A stretch of 58,075 nt of DNA from positions 89,890 to 147,964 of the forward strand of contig MNCI01004069.1 in the NCBI GenBank assembly GCA_015680685.1, written 5' to 3'. Source of the DNA: Gnetum montanum (taxonomy: Eukaryota; Streptophyta; Gnetopsida; Gnetales; Gnetaceae). Position numbers and translations under genes: made by a program. The notes beneath the pieces were generated by a model, which was not told where the DNA came from, ran no database searches, and worked only from the letters and a program-made list of their open reading frames with translations. This document shows, piece by piece, positions 21,916 to 33,539 of this stretch (positions are counted from its first letter, which is position 1; each line of letters starts with the position of its first letter).

Positions 21916-22840
21916 TCAGCATAGGTGGCCATCTCCTCCATGACTAAATGGAAAGGGAGAGATCCAAAATAATGAGCGTCTATTTGAATTTTGTAAAAGT
22001 GCCCAACTTCTCCCCATTGATGTTCTTAGATTAAGGAGTGGAAGTCGATGACGCTCATACTCCAATGTATCTATGCCTTCATTGTTGGCATGATTTGTTC
22101 CCCCAGTTTGTTCCATGCATATTGGGCTACTCTTTCGACTAGTTGTCAACCATGAGGTATCCACTACTTGTGTGGTTGCTACATACAGACACCTTTGTAT
22201 TTTTGTTTCTAGGGCACACCGGTTACATGGAAGAGATGCTGAGCATTCCTCCATGTCATCACCCTCTGAGCCACTATATGTGATGGATGGAACTTTCTTC
22301 TTCTCGATCTTTCCATAAATGTTTACCTTAGATATCTCCAAGGAAAGATCACATATCCCTAGGTACGCATCTATTGTACTCATCCATGGCCTTCCCATTA
22401 TAATTGGGAAGCCCCCTTTGTTACTATTTACTTATATCACCAAGAAATCGACTGGGTATGACCAACCACACACAGTGGTCATGATGTCCTCCACCAATCC
22501 CAATGGAATGGTGATGAACTGGTCAGCTAGCTCTAGTTGAATGTTTCTCTTCTTGAGTTGGGGCAGGTTCCAGGCTTGATACATTTCTCATGAGATTAAG
22601 TTGACTCTAGAACCTGAGTCAAGAAGAGCCTTATGTGGTTCATTCCCGGTGACTTGTAGATAGATTAAGGGACTCCCAAGATTAGAGAGTTTTCTAGGAA
22701 GGTGGGTTACCTTGATCCTGTCGGTTACAATATGCATTAACATAATCGTATGCGTGAACCTCTGTTGTTGGATGGAAGGGAGCTCCAAAGTTTTATATGT
22801 TGGAGGAGCGTGCATAAACTAAACTGCTTATTGTTGTGAG
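21916..22840 (-). pseudogene. Athila-like aspartic protease
   Basis: On the minus strand the active site reads ALLDSGSRVNLIS (end of the open piece 22588-22815), with the D-S-G triad intact. After a frame change it continues as MYQAWNLPQLKKRNIQLELA and then IIMGRPWMSTIDAYLGI (21916-22398 piece), the usual flap and closing motif. The following ~110 residues have no domain I recognise and run to the junction where RT should begin. It would process Gag. At least one in-frame TAA and two frame changes are present. Confidence 0.8.
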
Positions 22841-25254
22841 AGCTTATCTAGGCTTTTGGTTCTAACGAAGGGTCTTCCCTTTTTACAGTTGTCAGAACTA
22901 ACAACGGGTTGAATGTTTACAGCTCTTATAGAATTACGTTGCTGCGATAGTGGGGAGTTCCCCTTGCATTGTTGGAGCATGTGGTATGGGAACTACTAGT
23001 GGAAGTAAGGAAGATGGATTTGGAGGATGGAACATATGTGGAGTGTCTCCTAGAGGAGGAGTCCTTCTAAAATACTCCCAAACATGGTAGTGACGTTGGG
23101 GAGTTATGTGACCCATAGAGTCACTTGGAGAAACTGGCTGCTGCACATAATAGCCATAAGGATCAGGTTGCCGGTATGGGTATTTTTGTCTTGACAGTGG
23201 CATCCCCCATGACTGTGGGTATTGCCACTGCTAATGCTTCCTGATGGATTGTGATGGAGTTCCACTTGGATAGTACGTTAACGGTTTATGGAACTGTCTT
23301 GGGTTACCTTGGGGATAAGGTAACCTTCAGGGTGCCTACCGTTGGTTAAGTCCTGGGTTGAGTGCATACACCCCAGACTCTTGTAGATGTGAGATGATTA
23401 GACAACATCCCTTAGGATGGTCATATTGGCAGATCTCACATCCACCATCATTCTCTATGTCAGAATCCACAACCTCATCAGAGATAGTTATTTTCCCCTT
23501 ACCCTTGTTATGTGTAGGGCCTAAATCTCTCCACTTTTTCTTATCTTTGTCACTACTTCATTCCTCCTTAGACTCCTCTACAATTTTCAAGATAGTTTCA
23601 AGTCTAGAGTCTAAGGAATCCCACAATTGATCCACCTTAGCTAATACTTCAGTTATTATCTTTTGAATCGGTAAGTTTTTTCTATTCACCAACTTCATAA
23701 GTGGTGACTCATCCTCCTCATCACAAAATCTCACTCCCTTCTTTCAAAGGGAGGGATCGTAGTTATATTCTTCCGCGCTTTCTCTTTTCTATAGTTCACC
23801 TTCTTCTTTGGCTACTTGCTCCAACAAGCAATGAATTTCTGGGCTCTAAGTACTGATAGTCTCCCTTGAGCATAAGTCCCAAGGGTTCTCCTAGTCTCAT
23901 GTTTTAGCCCATCTACGATGTGGTGAGGTTGGTCCCATTGTGCGTAACCATGGCCCAGGCAACAATGTAGCAATGCATAGTATCGGCCCATAGCACCATC
24001 CAAGGGTTCATGAGTACCTTGCTTCCATCCTTGGATCTGCTTATGCAAATTAGACACTCTGGAGTACGTTTGATATTTATCGTTAAACAACTCTAACATC
24101 GTAATCCACCTCCTAATGGTTTTCGGTTCCAAAGACTAGTACCAACTCTCTACTTTCTTGATGAGTGTCCTGGGAAACAACTTTAGTTTCTGCCACTCAT
24201 TCTCTATGTTTTGCAAGGTGCAGGCATCGTGGAATTCCTGTAAATGATGTTGTGGATCAGCGTTGTATCCCCCTTCAAAGCATGGGATACTGTTCATGTC
24301 TAAGCGCTTGATCCGACTATCTCTTTGATGCCTTGTCAGTATTCTCACTACCTCTGTGATATCTATCATACTCCAGGTTGCAAGTAGGGGCTTGTCATGG
24401 TCATCTCTTTCATGACGTCTGTGATGTCTACGTTGTTCCCTACTTTCCCTTCATTCATGCCCTTGTCCTTGCTCTCGACTCTCTCATCAAGGTCTCTCAT
24501 TTTGCCTACCTCTATCCTCACCGTTATGCTCTTGGTGGTTGCGCCTAGATGTGGAAGGAGAGGGTGAGTGATGTGATGAAGGGGAAGAAGAAGGAGAACC
24601 ATCACCATGATGATGTTTATTACCTTCTCTTTGGCTGCTATGGCCCCGATCGTGATGACGATCCAAGTGCCCATCCTTGTCATGTGTTGTTGTTCCCTCA
24701 ATGAACAACTGGCATTCACGGGGGTTAGAACCAGGGTTGTCTATCGTAGAGCATAGGTTTTGATACCCTACCTCCTCACTATCATTAGGAGGAGGAACAT
24801 CATTTGATAGAGAACCCACTATAAATGGTTCACCATCTCTTATTTCACTTAGGATGTGTGGGACCCCTTTGCCCTTCAACAATGTATGATGACTCTCCTG
24901 CCGTGAGTCCCTTAGACGTTGCACTGCTGTGGGATGGTAATCCCTTATGTGATAATCTCCTCCAATGTATTTGGCTTATAATTCTATCATGCCTATTTGT
25001 GCAAGAGCATGAAGAAGCATGTTAGGGACTGCCTGATCTGGGGATAACACTATGTTACCTTGCAAGTCTCTCCATTGCAGTTGCTTGTCTTAATGGAGGA
25101 TAAGGGTAAAATCTGGTATGTACTCATCGGGATGAGTATATACCACTTGGTATTGTTGAGGAATTGGTGGATTTTGGTTATGTGTTTTAGATTGCTGACA
25201 GTTTCTAGTATGATCCTTAGGAGGTGAATTGCTTTTGCTCGAAGAAGAAGACAT
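22841..25254 (-). pseudogene. Athila-like gag, nearly open
   Basis: Starts at the minus-strand ATG at 25254 (MSSSSSKSNSPPKDHTRNCQ) and shares its early block QVVYTHPDEYIPDFTLILH with the gag start of the element at 27633. The middle is a histidine/serine-rich stretch (24487-24924), then the capsid-like core with FNDKYQTYSRVSNL and WDQPHHIVDGLKHETRRTL (23812-24369), then CEICQYDHPKGC, a short cysteine-histidine motif, and a Gln/Pro/Tyr-rich tail (22934-23203). Only a few stops and about three frame changes break it. Gag builds the particle and binds RNA. Confidence 0.75.
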
Positions 25255-25381
25255 CTTGATTTAATTCGGTATGATGATTAACTGTTATATAATTTTTTTT
25301 GTTTAATTAACCCTAAGGTTCGTTTAAGCTCCCAACGATGTGAGTGATATCCTATGTTCTACTTAGTGCACAAACACTTCG

Positions 25382-25399
25382 TCCCTAGCAACGGTGCCA
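25382..25399 (-). other. Primer binding site, tRNA-Asp type
   Basis: The minus strand reads TGGCACCGTTGCTAGGGA one base after the 5' LTR. It matches the complement of the plant tRNA-Asp(GTC) 3' end at 15 of 18 positions, the three differences being G-to-A or C-to-T. Athila-type elements are known to use tRNA-Asp. Confidence 0.7.
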
Positions 25400-25400
25400 A

Positions 25401-26178
25401 TGATGAGTGGCAAGGTACCCCTACACTCAACCATATGAATACGAGCGTAGCATGCGCAATCTAGTCGAACTCCATAGACTAAGTGCCTACACGCCTCATG
25501 GAACACTTAAGGTTAATTATTTATTGTCTTCCTAGACTTACTTGTAGTTGTCACAGTTGTATGGTTAAGTAAGTATGAGGTATATGACTTTTATGTCTTT
25601 TCTTTTTTATCTCCTATGCTGACAAGGTGAAGGGTAAAGAAACTAATTAACTAACTCTAACTAACTAACTAAGCATTAATTAACCTAGCGTTAGCATCCG
25701 TTCCCACTTACTATTCACACCCTGAACCGATGCAACCTTGGTTACCAAACACTAATCGTTGCTGGGATCACCAAGCGTAACGCACGTACTTGAAGTGGTC
25801 GTACTGAGGCACTTAACTAGGAGAGAAGGTTTGAGAGAGATTTAATGACTAATAAAGCAATTAAAAAATGAATAATAAATAACAGTAAATAAAGTCCTAA
25901 TTAGCCTATTCCATGCACTGCAAGGTTTATCCAAGAAGTTTGTCTTTATTTCCATATACAAACTTGTGTTTAGGTACAATATTTTCTTGAATAAAGATCC
26001 GTTCACTTTGGAGTTCCTACTGTGGGCACATGGAAAGTAATCTATCTCTGGAGAGGTAAAACTGCTAGACTTTCACTACGATCTAGGCCTAGATGAGAAA
26101 CAAGGGAGTGTTGCCTCTTATTTAGAGAACTTGCGACTGACCGCAATATCGCGTGGGATGCGATATTGCATCCCATAA
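25401..26178 (-). repeat. 5' LTR of the gag-protease element
   Basis: From TGATGAGTGGCA at 25401 to CATCCCATAA at 26178 in plus orientation. TATA-type sequence and palindromes (now GCGATATTGC) are near 26115-26170. Pairs with 19349-20153. Confidence 0.9.
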
Positions 26179-26183
26179 ATTTC

Positions 26184-27627
26184 AAAATAGATTTTGATTT
26201 TTATTTTATTTTTATTTTTCCAAAATCATTTTTAGAATTTCATTTTTCCTACTCTCCACTAATACCCTTACGCTCAAACACTCATAACATGCACACTAGG
26301 TCTCCAAATCAAATCCCGCTTAAACCTACAAGATCCTTATCAAGTGTTCTACCTAATTATATGCTAAAATATTATCTAGAATTTACTTATCATAGTCACC
26401 TAGTTCAAATGTTAAGACCTTTATAGTATTTTAGCAAACTATAAAATGTAATATTTCAAGAACTGTAACTCAAATTTTAGTGAACCAAGGATTAACACTA
26501 ACATTTTTGAATGTCCTAAACACATTGGTAATGTTAGATATTAGGCAAAACATCATCATAATGTACTTCCTTAACAAGGATAATTTATATAATATTTTAT
26601 TATAATTAAAGATGACCTTCAAGTTCTAGTTTCATGATAAAAGGTAACAAGGGATACAATTTGGGTAGGATGAGGTTTCAAAATTGTTCCATGAACAAAG
26701 TATTGTATAAGCACATATGCATAATAAAAATAAAATATAAATAAGTAAATGTGCATAATAAAGTATAAATATGCATATTTGAATATGCATAATAAAGATT
26801 AAAAGTACATAAATGAATGTGCATAACGAATAAAATATGCTAAGTTAAATACTTGTAAAAGTATAATAACTACTAAAAATAAAAATTTCTTGGGATAACT
26901 AGATTCAACATTTAATCATAAAATATTCAAAAGATCTATCATTGAGCTTAAATAATAAGGAAATAAAGGATACAAAACTTTAACAAAATACCCTAGCAAG
27001 CAAATTGCAATCACTTATGTAGGAAACTAACAATAACAACAACAATAATAATAGTAATAACAATAAGCTAATCTATTGAAATGCATCTCATAATATTAAA
27101 AAATTAATCATATTCATTAAATTAAATAATTAAATTTATGCAAATTTCTAGATTGTGACAATTACCTAACTCAACAAGTAAAAAATAAGAATAGTACCTT
27201 GCATAAATAACTTGAATGTTGTATTTTCATATCACATCATTTAATTACAAAGTAGGTAACCCAAAATTTAAATGAATAAATATCATGATGTAAGATTAGT
27301 AAGAAACGACTCATATACATTATCATAAAGAATAAAATTAGGTGTCTTATTTACATCAATAGCACTAAAAGAAGGCATTACAAATTTCTAATCTTTAGCT
27401 AGTACATGTACATTTTGAGAATCAATAGAAAGCTTTGCATCAGTAAAAGAGCAAAAAATTGATCATTAATAAGAGACGTTAGGGAAAATTTCGAATCTTC
27501 TATAGAGAAATGATAATTTTAAAGAAATTAGATTCAATTGTGCAATCCTCAAGATTCTTAAAATTTCAAACAATTGCCTAGAAATGGAAACCCTCTATAT
27601 TCATAAACTTCAAATACTTCGCTTATA
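26184..27627. other. AT-rich intergenic DNA
   Basis: No gene recognised. There is a run of ATGCATAATAAA-like short repeats at 26710-26830 and a degenerate AAC/AAT trinucleotide run at 27030-27065. Confidence 0.6.
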
Positions 27628-27632
27628 GAAAG

Positions 27633-28543
27633 TGATGAGTTGTGGATTGGCTGGATTAATGAGGCCTCATTGACTAGGCCTCATCGATTGAGCCCCATCA
27701 ACTAGACCCTGTCGATACATCGTTTTATGCATTAACATGGCCCCATTGATGTAGGGTCTGTTCTTGCCTATAAATACATGCAAACACACCATGTTTAAGC
27801 ATCATTTTGTCATAGTGTAGCAAAGCTCTTACAGTTTTTACATCTGAGAGTTAGAATATTTTTCTGAATGCCCATAGCAGGAATCATTGAGTGTACAAAT
27901 ATTTATTCAAGCACTATTGTACCTAAGCACAATAGTGTGTGTGGAAATAAAGACAAACCTCTTAATAAACATTGCAGCATTTTTGATAGTTTAAATGTTT
28001 TATTCATGCATTTAATGTTTTTAGTTATTTATTTAATATTCTTTAGTAATTAAGCTAATTAAGTAATTAATTGAGATAAGCTAAATAGTGATTAAGTAAA
28101 CACATAAGTATGACCTCTTCAAGCATGCGTATGATGTTTGGTAATCTCATCAACACCTAAAGCTTAGTAATCCAGGAACATCATACATGTTTAGGATGTG
28201 TACAACAAGTGAGACTGGATACTTATGATAGGACTAGTTGAACAATAATTAGCACATTAGATTAAAGTAGGTGTTAAATTACTTTATTCTCTATCTTATT
28301 TATTTCAAATACCAAAACCATAAAACATAAAATGACTAAAATCATGTGCCTCAATTACACTTAAATCATACCCTTGAGCTTGACAAGTGTAGTTGGGAAG
28401 ACAACAAACATTCTTAATGTCTAATTTAGTTCCTAGAGAACTAATGCACCAAAAAACTGTATAGTCTACAAAATTCAATCGAATCATACATGAGTACTTC
28501 ATGATTCGTATGGTTGGATGTAGGGGTACCTCGCTACTCATCA
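27633..28543 (+). repeat. 5' LTR
   Basis: Starts TGATGAGTTGTGG, ends CTACTCATCA. The U3 tip has GGCCTCATTGACTAGGCC/CATCGATTGAGCCCC repeats instead of the GCGATATCGC motifs of the sister LTRs. TATA box CTATAAATAC at about 27768-27777 and AATAAA at 27946-27951 mark promoter and polyadenylation signal. Confidence 0.9.
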
Positions 28544-28544
28544 T

Positions 28545-28562
28545 TAGCATCATTGCTAAGGA
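28545..28562 (+). other. Primer binding site, decayed tRNA-Asp type
   Basis: TAGCATCATTGCTAAGGA follows the 5' LTR by one base. It matches the tRNA-Asp(GTC) complement at 11 of 18 positions, and all seven differences are G-to-A or C-to-T, consistent with deamination of an originally perfect site. Confidence 0.65.
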
Positions 28563-28698
28563 CTCTTTTTTTTCGAAACATGCACTATCTAGGATTAGTG
28601 AATATCATTAACATTGTTGGATGAACCCTAAAGTCCACATCATTCTCACGCATAATAGAATTGCATACGCACACTGATAATTTTATTTCTTTTGCAAA

Positions 28699-30500
28699 AT
28701 GTCTTCTTATTCTCATAGCTATGATGATGTCAAACCACTAGTCCCACAAGAATGCAAAGTGGTATATACTCATCCATATGATTATTTGCCTAACTTCACA
28801 GTCATCCTACATCGGGATGAGCAACTACAATGGCATGACATGGAAGGAAACATTGTAATGCCTCTTGATTGATCTATGCCCATGATGCTGCTTCAAACTC
28901 TTAGGAAGTTAGGCATCCAAGATCTTCAATAGGTATATGTTGTGCATGACTATGAATATCGAGACTATCATCCCATTGAAACATAATGCTGGAAAGATCA
29001 ACACCAAGAGAAGCATCATGAGTTTACGAAGGAGAAATGGTTCACCAATCTCTTGTTCTTGTTGAACCAAGATGACAATGAGGACCCTTCCTATGGAGGC
29101 TCTCAACATGATAATTTTTCATTCCTTATTATTTATGATGAGGGGTGTCCTTGAATCTACAGTTCACTATTAACAATCTAGGTTTAGAAAAGGATGGTAG
29201 TCAAGGTAGGGGATTAGACAAGCATCAAGAGCATAAGAAAACCAACAAACATAGCCATGAAACTGAAGAAAAATTAGTAGCCATCATGGTGGTGGAAGTC
29301 ATCCTCCCTCTTTTTCCTCTTCATATACATCTTCTTCTTCTTCCTGTTCTAGTTCTAATAGATTTCGCAGAAGATATAACTATGATGGAGGTGAACAACA
29401 GGACAACAATACTGATCACTAAGCCTGTAATGAATGAAGGGGTAAAAAAGGACATCATTGGTAACAACAAAATAATGATGATGATGAACCTTTGTTGGTA
29501 ACTTGAAGCGTGCTTAATATTGTGAAGGCTATAAAAATTCCAACTAGACATGTGAGAGATAATTGAATCAAGTGCCTAGATATGAACAATATCCCAAGAT
29601 TTGAGAGGGGATATAACTCTGATCCACAGACACATCTACAAGCTTTCCACAATTCCTATGCCCTACAGAACATTGAAATTGATTAGTAAAAATTGAATTT
29701 ATTCCCCAAGACACTAATTAAAGAGGAAAAAAATAGTAATAGTTGTTGGAGCTAAAATCCATTTCCAAATGGAGTACCATGGTGGAACTATTTAATGACA
29801 AATACCAGACATACTCTAGAGTGTCCAATTTAATAAGGTAAATCTAAGGCTAGAAATATGGAACACATGAATACTTGGATGTTGTCATGGAAAAATATTA
29901 TTCTCTTTTACTTCAATGCACTAGGCATGGTTATTCTTATAGGAACCAACTTTGCCATATCAACAAAAGAACTCTTGGGGTTTATGCCCAAGGGACACTT
30001 TTCGAACTAAGAGCTCATCAGATCTAAAGGCTGAGAGAGCAAGTAGCAAAATAAGAAGGTGAGTTTTGAACAAATGAAAGTGTAGAAGAATATAATAGGG
30101 ATCCTTCCATCAGAAAAAAAGAGGTCCAATTCTATGACAAGGAGGAGTCACTAATCGATGAGGTGGTGAACAGAAAAACCATGCCAATTTAAAAATATAT
30201 TTCTGATATCTACGAAAAGGTTGATAAACTATGGGACTCTTTATATGAAAAAATCCAAACTTCTATGAGGATTGCTAAGAAATCCAAAGATCCAAATAGT
30301 GATCATGACCACAGGAGGTAGAAAGAAGCTAAACATGCCTACTAGAGAGATAAGGGCAAAGCTACTATAGTAGAAGAAGTTGTGGAGATAAATTCTGATG
30401 ATCATGTTGGGTGTAACATATGTCAATATGAACATCCTAAGGGATTTTGGCCTATGATGTCACATTTACAATAGTCTGGGATGTACACACTACATCCTCA
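28699..30500 (+). pseudogene. Athila-like gag remnant
   Basis: ATG at 28699; early block CKVVYTHPYDYLPNFTVILH corresponds to the gag start of the element at 19349-26178. Capsid-like parts include NPFPNGVPWWNYL-style sequence with frameshifts (29750-29830) and a short motif ICQYEHPKGFW near 30420-30450 where the relative has ICQYDHPKGC. It has many stops and frame changes. Confidence 0.65.
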
Positions 30501-31199
30501 ACTAGCAAGGAGGCAAGCACCTAGACAATTGCCTTATCCTCAAGGCAATCTAAGGTAGGTCCTCTAGTAACAACAAGCTTACTATCCAAGTGAAGCTCCA
30601 CCACAATCATATGGGCAATACCAATAGTGACAACAACCATAATAATGGGGGATGCCACTGCCAACACAGTAGAACCCTTATAGGTAACTAGATCCATATG
30701 CATACTATGTTCAACAACCCATTTCTCCATGTGGCTTTAGCAACCATGCCTTATTCCAGCATCACTACTATCCTTTAGAATACCATTGAACTCATTCACC
30801 ATTTATTTGAGGGAATCACCCATATCCATACCACCCTCTACATCCATCTACACACATTCCTTTGTCCTTAACCTGGTTACCTCCTACTCCATCCATATAA
30901 GGCGAAATTCCCTCATAGCTAGAGCAACAAAATGCTACGAGGGCTATACATTTACAATCAACCTTCTAGCCAAGTGGTTTGGACAATCAATCTAGGAAAT
31001 GACCATTTTTCTAATTCAACAATCCTCCCAAACCTAATGTAGCTACTCACTCTATATCTCCAACACCCTCACCCTCTGCATTAAACACATTCAAAAACCC
31101 TGCAAACCAAATGCCACCATGAATATTCATTATGATGTTAAGTCATGTTGTTTCTAACTAGATCAAGGCTAGCAACCTTCTCAAAAAGAGATCTAATCT

Positions 31200-31593
31200 A
31201 GGAATTCCTCTTAGTTACTTACAAATCATTGGACAATAGCCATGCAAGGCTCTTCTTGATTTTAGTTCCAGTGTCAATCTCATCTTCCATGACATGTACA
31301 AGGCATGGAACCTACCACATCTTAAGAAGAGTAACATCCATTTCGAATTGGTAGACCAATCAATCACTATCCTTTTGGGATTAGTGGAGGTGATTATGAC
31401 TACAATTTTTGGGTGGTACTATCTTGTTAATTTTCTGGTGATCAAGGTAGAAAACTACAAAGGTAACTTCCCCATCATTATGGGACATGCATGGTTAAGC
31501 ACAGTTGATGCACAAATGGACATTAAGGACCTCTCCTTGAAAATCTCCAATGAAAATGAATTTGGACTCCTAGAGAAGAAGCATGTTCCATGA
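31200..31593 (+). pseudogene. Protease remnant, active site lost
   Basis: The frame reads CKALLDFSSSVNLIF with the Asp codon at 31258-31260, then MYKAWNLPHLKKSNIHFELV and IIMGHAWLSTVDAQMDI (31294-31593). The neighbour's D-S-G triad is here D-F-S: Ser TCT/TCC to TTT and Gly GGT to AGT, both transitions. It cannot be catalytic. Confidence 0.75.
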
Positions 31594-31766
31594 ATTATGT
31601 ATAGTAATAATAGGTGTAATTGCATGCAAAAAATTTAGACCATTAAAGTACATTCATTAAATCATGAAATCAATCTACACATGAAACCAATATCCTATAC
31701 TCAGTAGCTACAAAACAAGAGGGCACCCATTGGCTAATAGCTAACTCTAACAATAGAAAAATATGC

Positions 31767-32099
31767 ATGGAAGCCTTTGAGAGCTTGACATGTACTTATG
31801 TCGAAGGCATGGATGAACTTGAGAAAGTTTATCACCAACTCTCTAAGAATGAAGATGATGATACCTATTGGGAAGAGTTGGTAATCCTTGATCATTTCAA
31901 GCTAGAGCCCCTAGAATTAAAAACTCTACTAGCTAGCATGGAGTATGCATTTTTGAAGAATGGAAAGCCCATTATAATCAATGCAAATCTTGCTCCCAAA
32001 CAAAAAAACCAAGCTATCAATGCAAATCTTGCTCCCAAACAAAAAAACCAAGCTATTGAAAGTAGCCAACAACCTTTGGTTGCTCATATCCTAAATTGA
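31767..32099 (+). pseudogene. Protease-RT linker with perfect 39-bp duplication
   Basis: Open for 110 codons (MEAFESLTCTYVEGMDELEK...). It belongs to the acidic linker before RT. Two identical 39-bp units at 31977-32015 and 32016-32054 encode INANLAPKQKNQA twice in frame. Identity of the two copies in an otherwise decayed element implies a late duplication. Confidence 0.6.
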
Positions 32100-32149
32100 C
32101 TAGAATTGATCCAAGGATATGCTAGCATCATATCTACACTAATCCATCC

Positions 32150-32990
32150 ATGAAGCCAAGAAGGCATCCATAGAGACAACTGAACCCCAAGTTGAAGCTG
32201 ATCGTCAAAGAGGAAATTAAACAACTCCTCAAGGCAGGGTTCACTTATCCCATTGCAGATAATAACTAGATTAGCACATTTGTAATTGTACCAAAGAAAG
32301 GTGAAAAGTAGCAAGTCTACATCAGCTTTAGGCTATTGAATATGGAAACATTCAAAGATCATTTTTCATTGTCATTTCTGGACCAAGTCTTGGACACCAT
32401 ATCTAGACATTTCTATTATAGCTTCTTGGATGGTTATAATGGCTATAACCAAATCTAGATTGCACCAAAATATTAGACCAAAATAACATTCATGAGTTTC
32501 TAGGAAATGTTTGCATATTGCAAGATGTCATTTGGTCTATGCAATATCCTTGCAACATTTCAATGCTTGGTTGTTGGTATTTTTGAATAGTAGATTAGTA
32601 TTGAGGTAAATTATTTATGAATAACTTCTCCATTTATGGGACTACATTTGAGCAAGCCCTACATCATCTTGAGCAACTACTAAAAAGATGTATTAAAACA
32701 AACCTTAGGCTCAATTAGCAAAAAAAGCCATTTAATGATCTAGGAGGGCATAGTACTGGGGCACTGAATTTTGCAAAAAGGGATTGAGGTGCACCCAAAA
32801 AAGATAAGGATTATCCAAGGAATCACACACCAACTAAATACACTCAAAGATGTTCAATCATTCCTTGGACCCACTAGCTACTACTGACGGTTTATAGAGA
32901 ATTTCTCTAAGATAGCAAAGCTATTGGTTGATCTTATAGTGAAAGATGCTACATTTGTCTGGACTAAGGAGTGCATTCCAATAACTAAAG
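32150..32990 (+). pseudogene. Reverse transcriptase remnant, DD changed to NN
   Basis: Readable motifs in order: NPKLKLIVKEEIKQLLKAGF, STFVIVPKKGEK, DHFSLSFLDQVLDTI, FLDGYNGYNQI, KMSFGLCNILATFQ, then F-M-N-N-F-S-I-Y-G with the catalytic pair at 32620-32625 as AAT AAC instead of GAT GAC. Further on are EGIVLGHQILQKGIEVHPKK and a SFLGP thumb motif. Two G-to-A changes removed both metal-binding Asp residues. About ten stops. Confidence 0.85.
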
Positions 32991-33440
32991 GAAAAACATG
33001 TAGAAACTCCAATTCTATGGGCACTAGATTGGTCTAAACTATTTCATATAATGACAAATGCATCTAATTATGCCTTGGGAGTCTGCTTATGCTGCTGGAT
33101 GATCTAAAATATCCATATTACATCCACTACACAAGCTGAAGCATTGTGGGTGCACAATTGAATTATACCATAACTAAGAAAGAACTAATGACAATGGTGT
33201 ATGCTCTTGAATAGTTCAGGCACTATGTGCTTGGTTACAAAGTGTTTGTGCACATAAACAGTGTTATCCACTTCTTAATGAATAAGCTAATGGTGAGTCC
33301 CCATATCATATGGTGGCTTGTGATCTTGTAGAAATTTGATATCACAATGGTAGATCAAAAAGGAACTAAGAATGTGGTTGTTGACCACCTCTCTCGATTA
33401 AGATGGGATAATAAAGAGAAGGAGAGTTCACTGTCTAATT
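32991..33440 (+). pseudogene. RNase H remnant
   Basis: Traces of MTNASNYALGVCL (family: D-A-S-D-Y at the first acidic positions, so both Asp appear as Asn) and a clear C-terminal signature DQKGTKNVVVDHLSRL at about 33350-33400. Located between RT and integrase. No second RNase H follows, unlike the Tat-type element at 469-17285. Confidence 0.7.
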
Positions 33441-33539
33441 AATTTCCAAATGAACTCCTCTTTATAGGAGCAATAAATGACCAAGTGCTCACTAAATCAA
33501 AATGGTATAATGACATCCTCACTTATATTCTCACTTAGG

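Larger units (their letters stand above)
19349..26178 (-). mobile_element. Athila-like gag-protease element lacking RT and integrase
   Basis: Two LTRs of the same family in the same orientation bound the element, and it is flanked by the identical 5-bp target duplication ATTTC (19344-19348 and 26179-26183). On the minus strand the order is 5' LTR (25401-26178), tRNA-Asp-type primer site, gag, protease, a short tail, 15-bp repeats, spacer, polypurine tract (GGGGGTA) and 3' LTR. RT, RNase H and integrase are absent: the protease tail passes directly into sequence that in the relative at 27633-40838 lies after integrase (MEEMATYAD versus MGEIAIYAN). It has fewer stops than its neighbours and is probably younger. 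Confidence 0.85.

Noticed and set aside
21552-21941. Open frames of 77-129 codons on the minus strand, rich in F, C, H, T and Y
   Set aside because: They are translations of the 15-bp minisatellite; all three frames stay open because the repeat lacks stops, not because of coding.
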